From [Lactobacillus] rogosae (lineage in GTDB: Bacteria; Bacillota; Clostridia; Lachnospirales; Lachnospiraceae), in the NCBI GenBank assembly GCA_900112995.1, contig FONU01000010.1, positions 62,001 to 126,000 of the forward strand: a stretch of 64,000 nt of DNA. The letters are read 5' to 3'. Under the pieces are notes generated by a model. The model was not told the DNA's origin, searched no databases, and saw nothing but the letters and a program-made list of their open reading frames with translations. Shown here one piece after another: positions 1-8,491 of the stretch; within the stretch, counting starts at the first letter, position 1, and each line of letters opens with the position of its first letter. Both the position numbers and the translations under genes were made by a program.

Positions 1-1
1 C

Positions 2-346
2 TTCCGTTCAGGTATTATGTCAATTGACAACGGACAGTTTGAGGCCGCACGAAGCCTTGGTCTTAACTATAGACAGACTATGATTCAGGTAATACTTCCA
101 CAGGCATTTAAGAATGTACTTCCAGCACTTGCCAATGAATTTATCGTACTCTTAAAAGAGACATCAATAAGTGGTTATATCGGTCTTAACGACCTTACCC
201 GTGGCGGTGATATTATCCGAAGCATAACTTATGATCCAATGCTTCCACTTTTCGGTGTTGCACTTATATATCTTGTACTTGTTGTGATTCTTTCATCACT
301 TGTAAAGAAACTTGAAAGGAGATTAAGAAGCAATGAACGACACTAA
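2..346 (+). CDS. Amino-acid ABC transporter permease, C-terminal part
   Basis: This is the end of a membrane permease of the HisM/GlnP type, which forms the channel of a polar amino-acid importer. The reading frame is open from the window edge. It begins with a stretch matching the conserved EAA loop ([11 protein letters not shown]), which docks the ATPase, followed by an [16 protein letters not shown] segment and a last membrane helix near [15 protein letters not shown]. The start and first helices lie outside the window. The stop overlaps the next gene by 14 bases, so the two are translated together. The substrate cannot be read from this fragment; polar amino acids such as glutamine or cystine are usual for the family. 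Confidence 0.9.
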   Translation, partial: FRSGIMSIDNGQFEAARSLGLNYRQTMIQVILPQAFKNVLPALANEFIVLLKETSISGYIGLNDLTRGGDIIRSITYDPMLPLFGVALIYLVLVVILSSLVKKLERRLRSNERH

Positions 347-1073
347 TGTAATTCTTGAAGTAAAAAATCTTAAAAAGACATTTGGCGACCACGTTGTACT
401 TAAGGACATTAATACAACTATTACCAAGGGCGAAGTTATTGCCATAATAGGTCCTTCCGGCTGTGGTAAATCTACATTTTTAAGATCACTTAATCTACTT
501 GAAGTTCCTACCTCAGGACATATCATATATGAGGGCAATGACCTCACAGAAAAGGGTGTAAATGTTGATAAATTAAGACAGAGCATTGGAATGGTATTCC
601 AGCATTTTAATCTCTTTCCTAATATGACAATCAAGAAAAATATCACTCTTGCACCTACACAGTTAGGACTTATGAGCAAAGAAGATGCTGACAAGAAAGC
701 CTTAGAGCTTCTTGAACGTGTTGGCCTTTTAGACAAAGCTGACTCTTACCCTGATATGTTATCTGGTGGACAGAAGCAGCGAGTTGCAATAGCAAGAGCT
801 CTTGCTATGAACCCAGAAATTATGTTATTTGATGAACCTACTTCTGCCCTTGACCCTGAGATGGTTGGTGAAGTACTTGCAATTATGAAAGAGCTTGCCG
901 CAGATGGTATGACTATGATGGTAGTTACACACGAGATGGGCTTTGCAAGGGAAGTCGCTACACGCTGTATGTTCATTAATGAAGGTATGATTGAAGAGGA
1001 CGAAGCTCCTAAGGAATTCTTTGATAACCCAAAGAGTGCACGACTTAAAGATTTCTTATCTAAAGTATTATAA
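333..1073 (+). CDS. Amino-acid ABC transporter ATP-binding protein (GlnQ type)
   Basis: This cytoplasmic ATPase of 246 residues powers the importer whose permease lies just upstream. All nucleotide-binding motifs are intact: Walker [10 protein letters not shown] at residues 40-48, Q-loop Q90, signature LSGGQ at 143-147, Walker [12 protein letters not shown] around 164-174 and the switch histidine in VTHEMGFA near 200. Length and motifs match the GlnQ/HisP family closely. The start codon lies inside the end of the permease gene, which indicates translational coupling. A strong hairpin follows 66 bases after the stop, so this is the last gene of the operon. Confidence 0.95.
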   Translation: MNDTNVILEVKNLKKTFGDHVVLKDINTTITKGEVIAIIGPSGCGKSTFLRSLNLLEVPTSGHIIYEGNDLTEKGVNVDKLRQSIGMVFQHFNLFPNMTIKKNITLAPTQLGLMSKEDADKKALELLERVGLLDKADSYPDMLSGGQKQRVAIARALAMNPEIMLFDEPTSALDPEMVGEVLAIMKELAADGMTMMVVTHEMGFAREVATRCMFINEGMIEEDEAPKEFFDNPKSARLKDFLSKVL

Positions 1074-1139
1074 TAATAATATCCAAAAGCTTATTTTAAT
1101 ATTTTAAGAATTAAGCTATAATAAATAATAGTAATTAAG

Positions 1140-1194
1140 GCAGGTGTTAATTATCATATAATCTGATGTATAATTAACACTTGCTTTATTATTT
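1140..1194 (+). terminator. Rho-independent terminator of the amino-acid ABC operon
   Basis: A 15-bp stem (1140-1154 with 1170-1184, one G-U pair) encloses a 15-base loop and is followed by a T-rich tract (tttattattt). Confidence 0.85.
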
Positions 1195-1239
1195 AGTACC
1201 TGTACTAAAGATTAATAAATCACATCGAGGAGGAGCTAT

Positions 1240-2187
1240 ATGGAACAATTCAAAAAAGACCTGATTACAACAGGCCGTCCCAGTTTTATTCCAGCACTAA
1301 TATTGGGAATAATCGCTATTATATCAGCAGTTACCGGAATTGCTTTTGAATTCAGCCGTTATGATAATTTCGACCCAACACATAAAGGTCTTGCACAGCT
1401 TAACGCTATATATCTTATGGGACCATTCGCCGAGGAAACTACTAATGGAAAAGTAACTGCAAGATATTATATTGCAGAGGACACCAATGGATATTTATGT
1501 GTGATAAGCACTAACAAGAATACTTCAGTACCTGTATATGGACAGGATTTTACTGACGGCAATGACATTTACTCTTTCACACCACAGACACTTAAAGGTA
1601 ACAGAGTTAAAATATCTGCAAAGCTTGCTTCCTACCTAGTTAAATACTTCAAAAACTCAGGTCTTGGTATTACTACTTCTAACTACACTGATTACTTTGG
1701 AAGCTATTATCTTGATACTAATTACAACCGGCACCAGCTCTCTATTGTATTTTATATATGTTCCGGCATATTGGCATTTGCAGCTATTATGTTATTCATA
1801 TCAGGAAACCGTAATGGTGCATTTATCAAGCAGAAAATGGCACAGCTTGAAGCCGATGGTTCTCTCAACGCCTTATATGAGAACTTTGCTACTAATAAAC
1901 ATTTTTTCTCTAATAAGTTAAAACTCGCTGTATCACCTGATTACATTATTGACCTGAATCGTACCACCAATGGATTTAATGTTATTCCATTAGATACTAT
2001 TACCAATGTTTATGTATGCAATATAGCTGACGGCAAGCTTACAGGCACTAACTATATTGCCCTGGAGGTTGAATTCGGCAACAGAATAACTATTGCTCCT
2101 CACGAGGGTGAGCTGACTGAATATAATTATGTAGTCAATAACATAAGACATTTTATTAAAGAAAGACACGGGGAGGCAGATGCATGA
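1240..2187 (+). CDS. Membrane protein of unknown function, two transmembrane segments
   Basis: This 315-residue protein is not one I recognise. A first membrane helix spans about residues 18-37 (PALILGIIAIISAVTGIAF) and a second lies near 168-188 (LSIVFYICSGILAFAAIMLFI). About 130 residues between them probably lie outside the cell, and a cytoplasmic tail of about 125 residues follows. A strong ribosome site (gaggagg) lies just upstream of the ATG. The stop overlaps the start of the small zinc-ribbon gene (ATGA), so the two form a coupled pair. Function cannot be assigned. Confidence 0.8.
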   Translation: MEQFKKDLITTGRPSFIPALILGIIAIISAVTGIAFEFSRYDNFDPTHKGLAQLNAIYLMGPFAEETTNGKVTARYYIAEDTNGYLCVISTNKNTSVPVYGQDFTDGNDIYSFTPQTLKGNRVKISAKLASYLVKYFKNSGLGITTSNYTDYFGSYYLDTNYNRHQLSIVFYICSGILAFAAIMLFISGNRNGAFIKQKMAQLEADGSLNALYENFATNKHFFSNKLKLAVSPDYIIDLNRTTNGFNVIPLDTITNVYVCNIADGKLTGTNYIALEVEFGNRITIAPHEGELTEYNYVVNNIRHFIKERHGEADA

Positions 2188-2429
2188 TAGTTATTTACAG
2201 TTATGGTACAATATACAAAAAAGATGCTGATACTGGTGTTTTCCAGTGTCCTAACTGTGGACATATAACTCCACACGGCTTATACAGACGAATTAACCGT
2301 GTTTCTATATTCTATATACCTGTTATTAATATAAGGGGTAAAAGCGGCGAAACGTGTGAATATTGCGGATTTGTACGCCCACTAAATATAAGCGATTACA
2401 GAAAGGCTAAGAAAGCTGCAAGACAGTAA
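2184..2429 (+). CDS. Small zinc-ribbon protein
   Basis: This is an 81-residue protein with two CxxC knuckles (CPNC near residue 22 and CEYC near 57), the layout of a zinc ribbon. The region between them is basic and hydrophobic (RRINRVSIFYIPVINIRGKSG). The start codon overlaps the stop of the membrane protein gene upstream, so the pair probably acts together, perhaps with the ribbon at the membrane face. Small proteins of this kind occur in many Firmicutes without a known role. Confidence 0.75.
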   Translation: MIVIYSYGTIYKKDADTGVFQCPNCGHITPHGLYRRINRVSIFYIPVINIRGKSGETCEYCGFVRPLNISDYRKAKKAARQ

Positions 2430-2550
2430 TTAAGCAGATTATTGTTATACACTTGTCCATACTAATACGGCACCGGCAATGTAATATTAAATAAGCACTC
2501 TTATACTTGACCTATGTCTCTAGTGCTGTAGATTTAGATTATTGACACAA

Positions 2551-2645
2551 TAAAAAACAGATGATTAATTATGTATCTATACAGCAGACCAGAACTAAAT
2601 TCCGGTCTGTTACAGGAAAATCACATAATTAACCATCTGTTTTTA
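2551..2645 (-). terminator. Large nested terminator after lgt
   Basis: An outer stem of about 22 bp pairs 2552-2573 with 2622-2645. It holds a second hairpin (cagacc/ggtctg, 2584-2608) in its loop. Read on the minus strand the outer stem ends in a run of T. The outer stem starts at the lgt stop codon. The size is unusual for a simple terminator. Confidence 0.75.
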
Positions 2646-3431
2646 AGACTGCATTTTCTTCTTTCCAATAATAAGAAGGACCACACCTGCTGCAATAAAG
2701 AATATTGATATAAACTGCGATGTTGAAAGAATACCTATCTCGCCCCTGTAATCATTTCTTAAGAACTCAATAAGAAATCTTCCAATCCCATATAAAATCA
2801 TATATAAATAGCCAATTCCACCAGCTGGAAGCACAAGCTTTCTACCATCTTTCTTCCTTATTGTATAGCCTATAAAATGTGCAACCGCAATAAGTATTAT
2901 CATATGAATTATATTAGCTCCTGCTGATATAAGCTGTGTAGGAATAAGCTTTACACCTGCTGGTGCCTGAGAACCCACTGGGAATATCACGCCAAATGCA
3001 CTGTCTGTCACACGTCCATAGCAACAGCCTGCAAGATAACAACCTATTCTTCCAAAGCCCTGTGCTAATGCTATCTCCGGCATTATAAGATCAAAATACT
3101 CAAGGAAATTAATCTTCTTAATCTTACAATAAAGCATACTGCAAAGCACACCTGCTATAATTCCTCCATACACAACAAATCCTGATGAACCTAATACCTC
3201 TTTAGGATTTTTAATAAAGCTGTCAAATTCAACTATTATAAATAAAAGTTTTGCTCCAGCAAATCCTGTAAGTCCTGCGATTATCGCTATATCTATAACC
3301 GACTCGTCCTTAAGTCCAAGTTTCTTTGCCCTGTATTCACCAAGAATCATAGCAAGTATAAATCCAAGTGCTATCATAAAGCCATAGCCGTGAACGGTCA
3401 CCCCGCCTATTTTAAACAAATCTGCCTTCAT
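2643..3431 (-). CDS. lgt: Prolipoprotein diacylglyceryl transferase
   Basis: Lgt moves a diacylglyceryl group from phosphatidylglycerol onto the lipobox cysteine of prelipoproteins and is an integral membrane enzyme. The protein has 262 residues with about seven hydrophobic helices. It carries the early HGYGFMIALGF motif and the signature GRIGCYLAGCCYG, which contains the conserved arginine. A TTG nine codons further upstream (3458) is possible, but the ATG at 3431 has a good ribosome site (agagga) at normal distance and matches the usual family start. It stands alone between two minus-strand units and ends in a large terminator. Confidence 0.95.
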   Translation of the reverse strand: MKADLFKIGGVTVHGYGFMIALGFILAMILGEYRAKKLGLKDESVIDIAIIAGLTGFAGAKLLFIIVEFDSFIKNPKEVLGSSGFVVYGGIIAGVLCSMLYCKIKKINFLEYFDLIMPEIALAQGFGRIGCYLAGCCYGRVTDSAFGVIFPVGSQAPAGVKLIPTQLISAGANIIHMIILIAVAHFIGYTIRKKDGRKLVLPAGGIGYLYMILYGIGRFLIEFLRNDYRGEIGILSTSQFISIFFIAAGVVLLIIGKKKMQS

Positions 3432-3451
3432 ATATATCCTCTTTTCTTTAA

Positions 3452-3578
3452 ATTCCAAACATCTTTATATTAATAATTATCTTTATATCAGAAGCGTTCC
3501 ACATTCCAAGCATTTCTATATTAACCATCATCTTTATATCTGAAGCCACTCTACATTCCGAACATCTCTATGGATTTA
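3452..3578. repeat. Imperfect tandem repeat, 51-52 bp period, 2.4 copies
   Basis: The sequence attcc(a/g)a(a/g)cat starts at 3452, 3503 and 3555, and the intervening sequence (tttatatc(a/t)gaagc) is also repeated. The last copy is the 3' end of the cysteine-cluster gene, including its stop; the other copies fill the spacer up to the lgt ribosome site. Confidence 0.8.
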
Positions 3579-4216
3579 TCAAGTCTTTCCTTGAATTCTT
3601 CAAAGAATTTATCTGCTTCGTAACCTTTCATGTAAAATGTTCTGAGATTATACATATTAAGTATCTTAATCTGTTCCTCAGAAAGTCCTGCCAAGGCTCT
3701 CTGAACCTTCTTAATATAACTATGCCATTGTATCACATATGAATTATAACTTTCAATATTATCAATTCCTATCCACTTGCGTACTTTTATCTTAGTCAGA
3801 TTATCTTTATTACATTCACCCTTCTGTAATATATAATAAAAATGCTCATCATCTTCCCAATATCTTCCTAACGGAAACATTCTGCATATGCCAGGCCTGT
3901 AATTATGTATTGTACATCTGTTATCAGCTCCAAGAAATGAACAGCCATTACTAACTGTCTGCATTTTAATATTAGGAAGTATACAGCCATCTACCATATT
4001 AAGCTCAATATTAGTATCCAGAAGCTGCTCAAATGTCTTTCCTGTGCCAATTCCAAGCCTGTAACAATCATAAGGATCAAGCACTATTGTTCTGCCCATT
4101 CCTATGCAGCATATCTTCTTACAGCCCTGGCAAGAATTCGTATCTGTCTTTACCATATCATTTTCTCTATATAATCTTCCATCACTAATATCTTCCAATC
4201 CTACATCTCTTAACAT
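3551..4216 (-). CDS. YkgJ-type cysteine-cluster protein
   Basis: This 221-residue protein of the YkgJ/UPF0153 family (Fe-S/zinc cluster, CxxCxxxC type) has the expected cysteine pattern: CQGCKKICC near residue 30, then CSFL, CTIHNYRPGICRMFPLGR around 112-130 and a further cysteine in QKGEC. The family probably binds a metal or Fe-S cluster; its biochemical role is not established. The gene has short tandem repeats on both sides: a 20-bp repeat upstream and a 51-bp repeat running through its stop codon. Confidence 0.85.
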   Translation of the reverse strand: MLRDVGLEDISDGRLYRENDMVKTDTNSCQGCKKICCIGMGRTIVLDPYDCYRLGIGTGKTFEQLLDTNIELNMVDGCILPNIKMQTVSNGCSFLGADNRCTIHNYRPGICRMFPLGRYWEDDEHFYYILQKGECNKDNLTKIKVRKWIGIDNIESYNSYVIQWHSYIKKVQRALAGLSEEQIKILNMYNLRTFYMKGYEADKFFEEFKERLDKSIEMFGM

Positions 4217-4250
4217 TATGTCACGTCAGCACCTTTCCTGTTATTTAAAA

Positions 4251-4330
4251 TTTCATCTATCAAATTAAATTTTCATCTATTAAATTATAATCTCATCTAA
4301 CATATTATAATCTCATCCGTCAAATATCTT
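4251..4330. repeat. Four tandem copies of a 20-bp unit
   Basis: Consecutive 20-base units start at 4251, 4271, 4291 and 4311, each beginning t(t/c)tcatc and mostly ending in aaattataa or a close variant. The array lies 35 bases upstream of the cysteine-cluster gene start. The rest of 4217-4611 is AT-rich spacer apart from the kdgK promoter. Confidence 0.8.
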
Positions 4331-4531
4331 TTTAGCCACTCAGACTTATTCATATTATACTTTAATATCGGATATGTGTCGATACTGCTTTTTTTGCTAA
4401 ACACGGCTTATAATGCTATTTCATTTTCTATTTAATTATTATATCTGCCTGTTGTATACTGCTTCGTGCACTTAATAATCTGAAAAAGCACGCAGAAATG
4501 ACAAAAAATACCAAACTTCTTTAAAATACAT

Positions 4532-4567
4532 ATTACTTTTTTATAAAAATGTGATACAATATATCAC
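4532..4567 (+). promoter_or_regulatory. kdgK promoter with palindromic operator candidate
   Basis: An extended -10 box (TGATACAAT, 4552-4560) lies 51 bases before the kdgK start; the -35 is weak. A perfect inverted repeat, gtgata-caata-tatcac (4551-4567), covers the -10, which is where a repressor would bind. The regulator is not known. Confidence 0.5.
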
Positions 4568-4611
4568 TGTACGATAAACAGTAAGCAATTGATGCAAGAT
4601 GGGAGATAACA

Positions 4612-5619
4612 ATGAAACACAAGATTATAACATTTGGTGAATTAATGCTCAGACTTTCACCTGACAACAATGAAAGATTTACACAGGCACATTCTTATGA
4701 AGCTGTATATGGCGGCGGCGAAGCTAATACTGCTGTATCCCTTGCCAATTTTAATGTTAATGTAAGCTATGTTACTAAGCTTCCAGAACATACTATTGGA
4801 CAGAGTGCTGTTAATTCTTTAAGACAGTATGGTGTCGGTGTTGAACATATAGTAAGAGGCGGCGAACAGATTGGAATATATTTCCTTGAGAAAAAGACGA
4901 GCCAGAGACCTACTAATGTTATATATAACAGAAAAGGTTCAGCATTTGCCCTTGCCAATGTAGATGACTTTGACTGGGATTCAATATTTGCTGATGCTAC
5001 ATGGTTTCATTTTTCAGGAATTACTCCAGCAATAAGTGATAATATGGCACAGATTACTCTTCTTGCCTGCAAGAAAGCTAAGGAAAGAGGAATTACAATA
5101 AGCTGTGACCTTAATTACAGAAGCAAGCTCTGGTCTGGTGAAAAGGCTAACAAAGTAATGAGCGAAATATGTAAGTATGTTGATATATGTATCGCTAATG
5201 AAGATGATGCAGTTGGAATATTCGGACTTGATGCCTCTAATTCAGATAAAGAGAAGAATTCTTACATTGCAGAAGAACTTATAAAAATGTTCCCTAACTT
5301 CAAGATGGTTGCATCTGTATGGAGAACAGAAACTTCAATAACAACATTCAAGCTCCAGTCAATGATATACACAGAAGGAAAGGCTTACTACAGCCAGGAA
5401 TTCTTTATGAATATTCTTGATTATATTGGTGCTGGTGATGCTTATTGTGCTGGTATTATATATAGTTTTATCAATGACTTTGACCCACAGAAAGCTGTTG
5501 AATTCTCTAATGCCGCAAGCTGCTTAAAACATACTGTAAGCGGTGATTACAACCTCGTATCTGTAGACGAAGTTATGAAGCTTGCATTTGCCAAGGCTGG
5601 TAATGAGGTTTCCCGTTAA
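4612..5619 (+). CDS. kdgK: 2-keto-3-deoxygluconate kinase (PfkB family)
   Basis: This 335-residue sugar kinase of the ribokinase/PfkB family probably phosphorylates 2-keto-3-deoxygluconate to KDPG, the late step of pectin and uronate breakdown. It shows the N-terminal start IITFGELMLRLSP, the substrate loop YGGGEANTAVSLANF near residues 33-47, and the C-terminal signature IGAGDAYCAG near 270, which carries the catalytic aspartate and the anion hole. The ribosome site is gggagat. KDG kinase is preferred to fructokinase because of the GELMLRLSP start and the GGGEANTA loop. The gene is monocistronic, with its own promoter and terminator. Confidence 0.85.
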   Translation: MKHKIITFGELMLRLSPDNNERFTQAHSYEAVYGGGEANTAVSLANFNVNVSYVTKLPEHTIGQSAVNSLRQYGVGVEHIVRGGEQIGIYFLEKKTSQRPTNVIYNRKGSAFALANVDDFDWDSIFADATWFHFSGITPAISDNMAQITLLACKKAKERGITISCDLNYRSKLWSGEKANKVMSEICKYVDICIANEDDAVGIFGLDASNSDKEKNSYIAEELIKMFPNFKMVASVWRTETSITTFKLQSMIYTEGKAYYSQEFFMNILDYIGAGDAYCAGIIYSFINDFDPQKAVEFSNAASCLKHTVSGDYNLVSVDEVMKLAFAKAGNEVSR

Positions 5620-5643
5620 TATTAATAAACAATAAATATATAT

Positions 5644-5735
5644 GGGTGTCATTTTAAACTAATGCTCTACAGTATACAGATAATAATCTGTTATTATCTA
5701 TATATTACGTAATAGTCTATTATGACACCCTTTTT
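5644..5735 (+). terminator. Terminator of kdgK with large loop
   Basis: A 9-bp outer stem, gggtgtcat (5644-5652) with atgacaccc (5722-5730), is followed by ttttt. The loop of nearly 70 bases contains an inner hairpin (acagataataatctgt). Confidence 0.75.
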
Positions 5736-5891
5736 AAATTCTCTCTATATATTTATCTTTATATGGCAATAACTTACTATACCACTTATACAGCCTGAGA
5801 CTGTCACATCTTACTCTTTACATTAACTACCATTAGCGATATAGCAGCTATTTCTATCCTTGTCATATTCCGTCATCATCACACTTTATTC

Positions 5892-6839
5892 TTATCCACA
5901 GTTATTGCAGTCACTTATGTTGTTCCCTGAATTCGTACACACTGGCATATCTTCCTCACACGTTGGCTGACAGCCTGTTTCGCAATCTTGTTTTAATCTA
6001 CCTTCACATTTTGGTGGGCTTAAATCAAGAGGCTTGATTGCTAGATTCAAAAGATTGCCGCACACGAATTTCATCTCATTAGAATCTTCCTCTGCCACTA
6101 TGCTTCCCTTAGGAGTTACAATCTTTCCAGCACTTGCAACCCTGTAGCCAGCAAAATACAAGCTCTGTAATATAATCGAAAGACCTATTGTTATCTCATC
6201 ATCAGTTGTATCAAGGTTAATTACTTTTGGAATTGCAGAAAGATTAAGTCCCTGCGTTATTCTGTTATTATCCGCTGTAAATCCTGTATAATTAAGTGCC
6301 GCACTATACTGTGGTGTAGCCGCTGCATTATAATTGTAAGATATTCCATAAGGTGCAAATATTTCAAGCTCCACAGAAGTTGGATTGACATCTTCATCAT
6401 AGGTAGCCGAAGTTGTTTCTGGTGGCAGATATACAGCTGTTGGATAAAGTGTTGCCACAAGCCTGCAATTCTCATCATACAGACTTACCGCAAATGTCAC
6501 TGACAAGTTTGACAATGTAACTGAATAACAGTTCGGTCTGCCCGGTATCTGTGTTATAACTACATTTCCTGTTCCATATTCATAGGATACATCTATTACA
6601 CTTGCAGTTGCGTTGACAGCCGTTGGATAAGTTGCTGATATATCTGCACCTATTGGAAATTCAGCACAAAGGTTAATACCAATCTGGTCATATATCAATG
6701 GCGCATAAAGACTAAGTTCACTCGGTGAACCGCATATCGGATTGGTACATACATCAAAACATCCATTAGGCATATTAGATACAAGATTACTTGCAATCTT
6801 TGTTGTACAGCATTTTTTCCTGCACTTACACTTTGCCAT
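5892..6839 (-). CDS. Protein of unknown function with cysteine-rich ends
   Basis: This 315-residue protein has a basic, cysteine-rich head (MAKCKCRKKCC) and a cysteine-rich tail with about nine cysteines in the last 45 residues. The body between them is rich in beta-forming T, V, Y and N residues. There is no signal peptide or membrane segment. Cysteine-framed beta proteins of this kind recall spore-coat or exosporium surface proteins, but that is a resemblance in style, not a recognised family. It is divergent from the Asn-rich gene at 6953, with 113 bases between the starts, so the two may share a control region. Confidence 0.7.
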   Translation of the reverse strand: MAKCKCRKKCCTTKIASNLVSNMPNGCFDVCTNPICGSPSELSLYAPLIYDQIGINLCAEFPIGADISATYPTAVNATASVIDVSYEYGTGNVVITQIPGRPNCYSVTLSNLSVTFAVSLYDENCRLVATLYPTAVYLPPETTSATYDEDVNPTSVELEIFAPYGISYNYNAAATPQYSAALNYTGFTADNNRITQGLNLSAIPKVINLDTTDDEITIGLSIILQSLYFAGYRVASAGKIVTPKGSIVAEEDSNEMKFVCGNLLNLAIKPLDLSPPKCEGRLKQDCETGCQPTCEEDMPVCTNSGNNISDCNNCG

Positions 6840-6952
6840 TTCAAATCCTTCCTTTAAGTATTCTTACTACATTATATGTTCTAAATACTTTGTTGCTACC
6901 ATACATTTTAATAAGCTTCACATATCAGATCTACTGATGAACAGAGGGTAAT

Positions 6953-7732
6953 ATGTCAAATGTATATTCAGTTGGGAATAACCGCCAGTTAATTATCTAT
7001 AATGCCGGTTCTAATATATTCTTACGTGTAGCCCATTTTGGTGGGCTTGACCGCCCTATCGTGCTTGCTGCAGACTACTTATGCGGTCTTACAGAGTGTA
7101 TATATAATTCATCTCTTTATTATTCCTACATCAATCAGAATGGTTCACTTATCTTAAAAAATATTATGGATACCGCTAATGTATTGGCTATAGACTGTAA
7201 TTATGTACAGGAATATTCTAATCCTAAGCTTGCCATATGTAATGACACCCTGCTTCTTTTCTATCTTAAGCAAAATCCTGTATCTGATAAACCCAGCCTG
7301 CACTGTATAACACCTGATGACAATAATGCACTGCCTATCCCACTGCCTGATATTAAAAAGCCTGTGAATTCTTACAGTGTGCTTGCATATAATAATTTTA
7401 TTTTATTATGTGTTAATGAACACATATACAAAATTGAACAAATCGGACATTTCAAACAATTAGCTATATGCACTGCCGACAATAATAGTACTGATAATAA
7501 CAACGCTGACAATATTAATTCAAATAATAATAATTCTAATAATAATGATAATTACATTGAACGTGAAAAATCCCTGACCGAAGATTTCAACAAAAAGATT
7601 GCCGCATGCCAGGCAAAAATAAATGAGCAGTCAGCCGTCATTGACAGCATAACCACCCAATATAATGAACTTATGGATATTGCCCGCCAGTACCGTGACG
7701 AAGCAATTAAATGGAGAAGTAAATTTATATAA
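6953..7732 (+). CDS. Protein of unknown function: beta-rich head, Asn-rich linker, coiled-coil tail
   Basis: This is a 259-residue protein that I do not recognise. Residues 1-170 are beta-rich with repeated short strands (LIIYNAG, LLLFYLK, FILLCVNEHIYKI), suggestive of a propeller-like fold. Then comes a low-complexity linker of Asn, Asp and Ser (about residues 178-200), encoded by AAT/AAC runs, and a charged alpha-helical tail (about 205-259) that looks like a coiled coil. The ribosome site is agaggg. It is divergent from the cysteine-framed protein at 5892. The linker DNA is prone to slippage. Confidence 0.65.
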   Translation: MSNVYSVGNNRQLIIYNAGSNIFLRVAHFGGLDRPIVLAADYLCGLTECIYNSSLYYSYINQNGSLILKNIMDTANVLAIDCNYVQEYSNPKLAICNDTLLLFYLKQNPVSDKPSLHCITPDDNNALPIPLPDIKKPVNSYSVLAYNNFILLCVNEHIYKIEQIGHFKQLAICTADNNSTDNNNADNINSNNNNSNNNDNYIEREKSLTEDFNKKIAACQAKINEQSAVIDSITTQYNELMDIARQYRDEAIKWRSKFI

Positions 7733-7744
7733 CTATTCCAATAA

Positions 7745-8491
7745 TTAATTAGTGTAATGTACTTTTAAGAGGCTTAACCCCTTGGCTGGAGCTGTCGCTC
7801 CAGCTAAAGAACGATTCTTTGCCTCTAAAAGCTCTTGCATACTGTCTGCCTCTCTTTTACCAAAACCAACCTCTAATAATGTTCCTGATAATATTCTTAC
7901 CATATATTGAAGAAATCCACTTCCGTGGAAGGTCATATTAAGATACGAACCCTTAAGCGATATATCAATTGAATATATCTCCCTGACTGTAGATTTCTTC
8001 ATCTTTGGATTACCGCAGAAGCTTGCAAAATCATGAACTCCTACAAGATAAGAAGCTGCTTTCTTCATAGCCTCAACATCTGGCACAGCACCTGTGATAT
8101 GCACATATTTTCTATTAAATACAGGCTTCTTATCCCCAACATAACAGGTATAACAGTAGGTTTTCCCCATTGCATTATATCTGCTGTGGAAACGTTCTGA
8201 AGCTATTCTTACTTCCATTACACATATGTCCTCAGGCAGATATCTGTTCATATAATCACAGATTTCATCTGGTGTCATACTTGTCTGCATATGTGCATTG
8301 GCTGCCATTCCTTTGGCGTGGACTCCTGCATCAGTTCTTCCTGCACCTATTACATCTATCTGCTCCCCTGTCATCTGTGACAGAACAGACTCTAACTTGC
8401 CTTGTATCGTCATATCTGTATTAGGCTGATGTTCCCAGCCATAATATCTGGTTCCATCATATGCTATTATCATCTTGTAATTATTCTTCAC
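7745..8491 (-). CDS. truA: tRNA pseudouridine synthase A
   Basis: TruA converts uridines 38-40 of the tRNA anticodon stem to pseudouridine. The 248-residue protein has the family start IIAYDGTRYYGWEHQP and the catalytic motif GRTDAGVHAKGM with its essential aspartate near residue 54; FHGSGFLQYMVRI near 180 is also conserved. Its start is a GTG placed directly after the stop of nth; an in-frame ATG six codons later is the alternative. It is the last gene of the symporter-nth-truA operon. Confidence 0.95.
   Translation of the reverse strand: MKNNYKMIIAYDGTRYYGWEHQPNTDMTIQGKLESVLSQMTGEQIDVIGAGRTDAGVHAKGMAANAHMQTSMTPDEICDYMNRYLPEDICVMEVRIASERFHSRYNAMGKTYCYTCYVGDKKPVFNRKYVHITGAVPDVEAMKKAASYLVGVHDFASFCGNPKMKKSTVREIYSIDISLKGSYLNMTFHGSGFLQYMVRILSGTLLEVGFGKREADSMQELLEAKNRSLAGATAPAKGLSLLKVHYTN

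Noticed and set aside
3448-3528. Short frame starting MVNIEMLGM between the cysteine-cluster gene and lgt
   Set aside because: It is a product of the 51-bp tandem repeat, has no proper ribosome site, and its ends merely echo the C-terminus of the neighbouring gene.
4251-4330. CRISPR array
   Set aside because: Units are 20 bases end to end with no spacers, the copies are diverged, and no cas gene is present.
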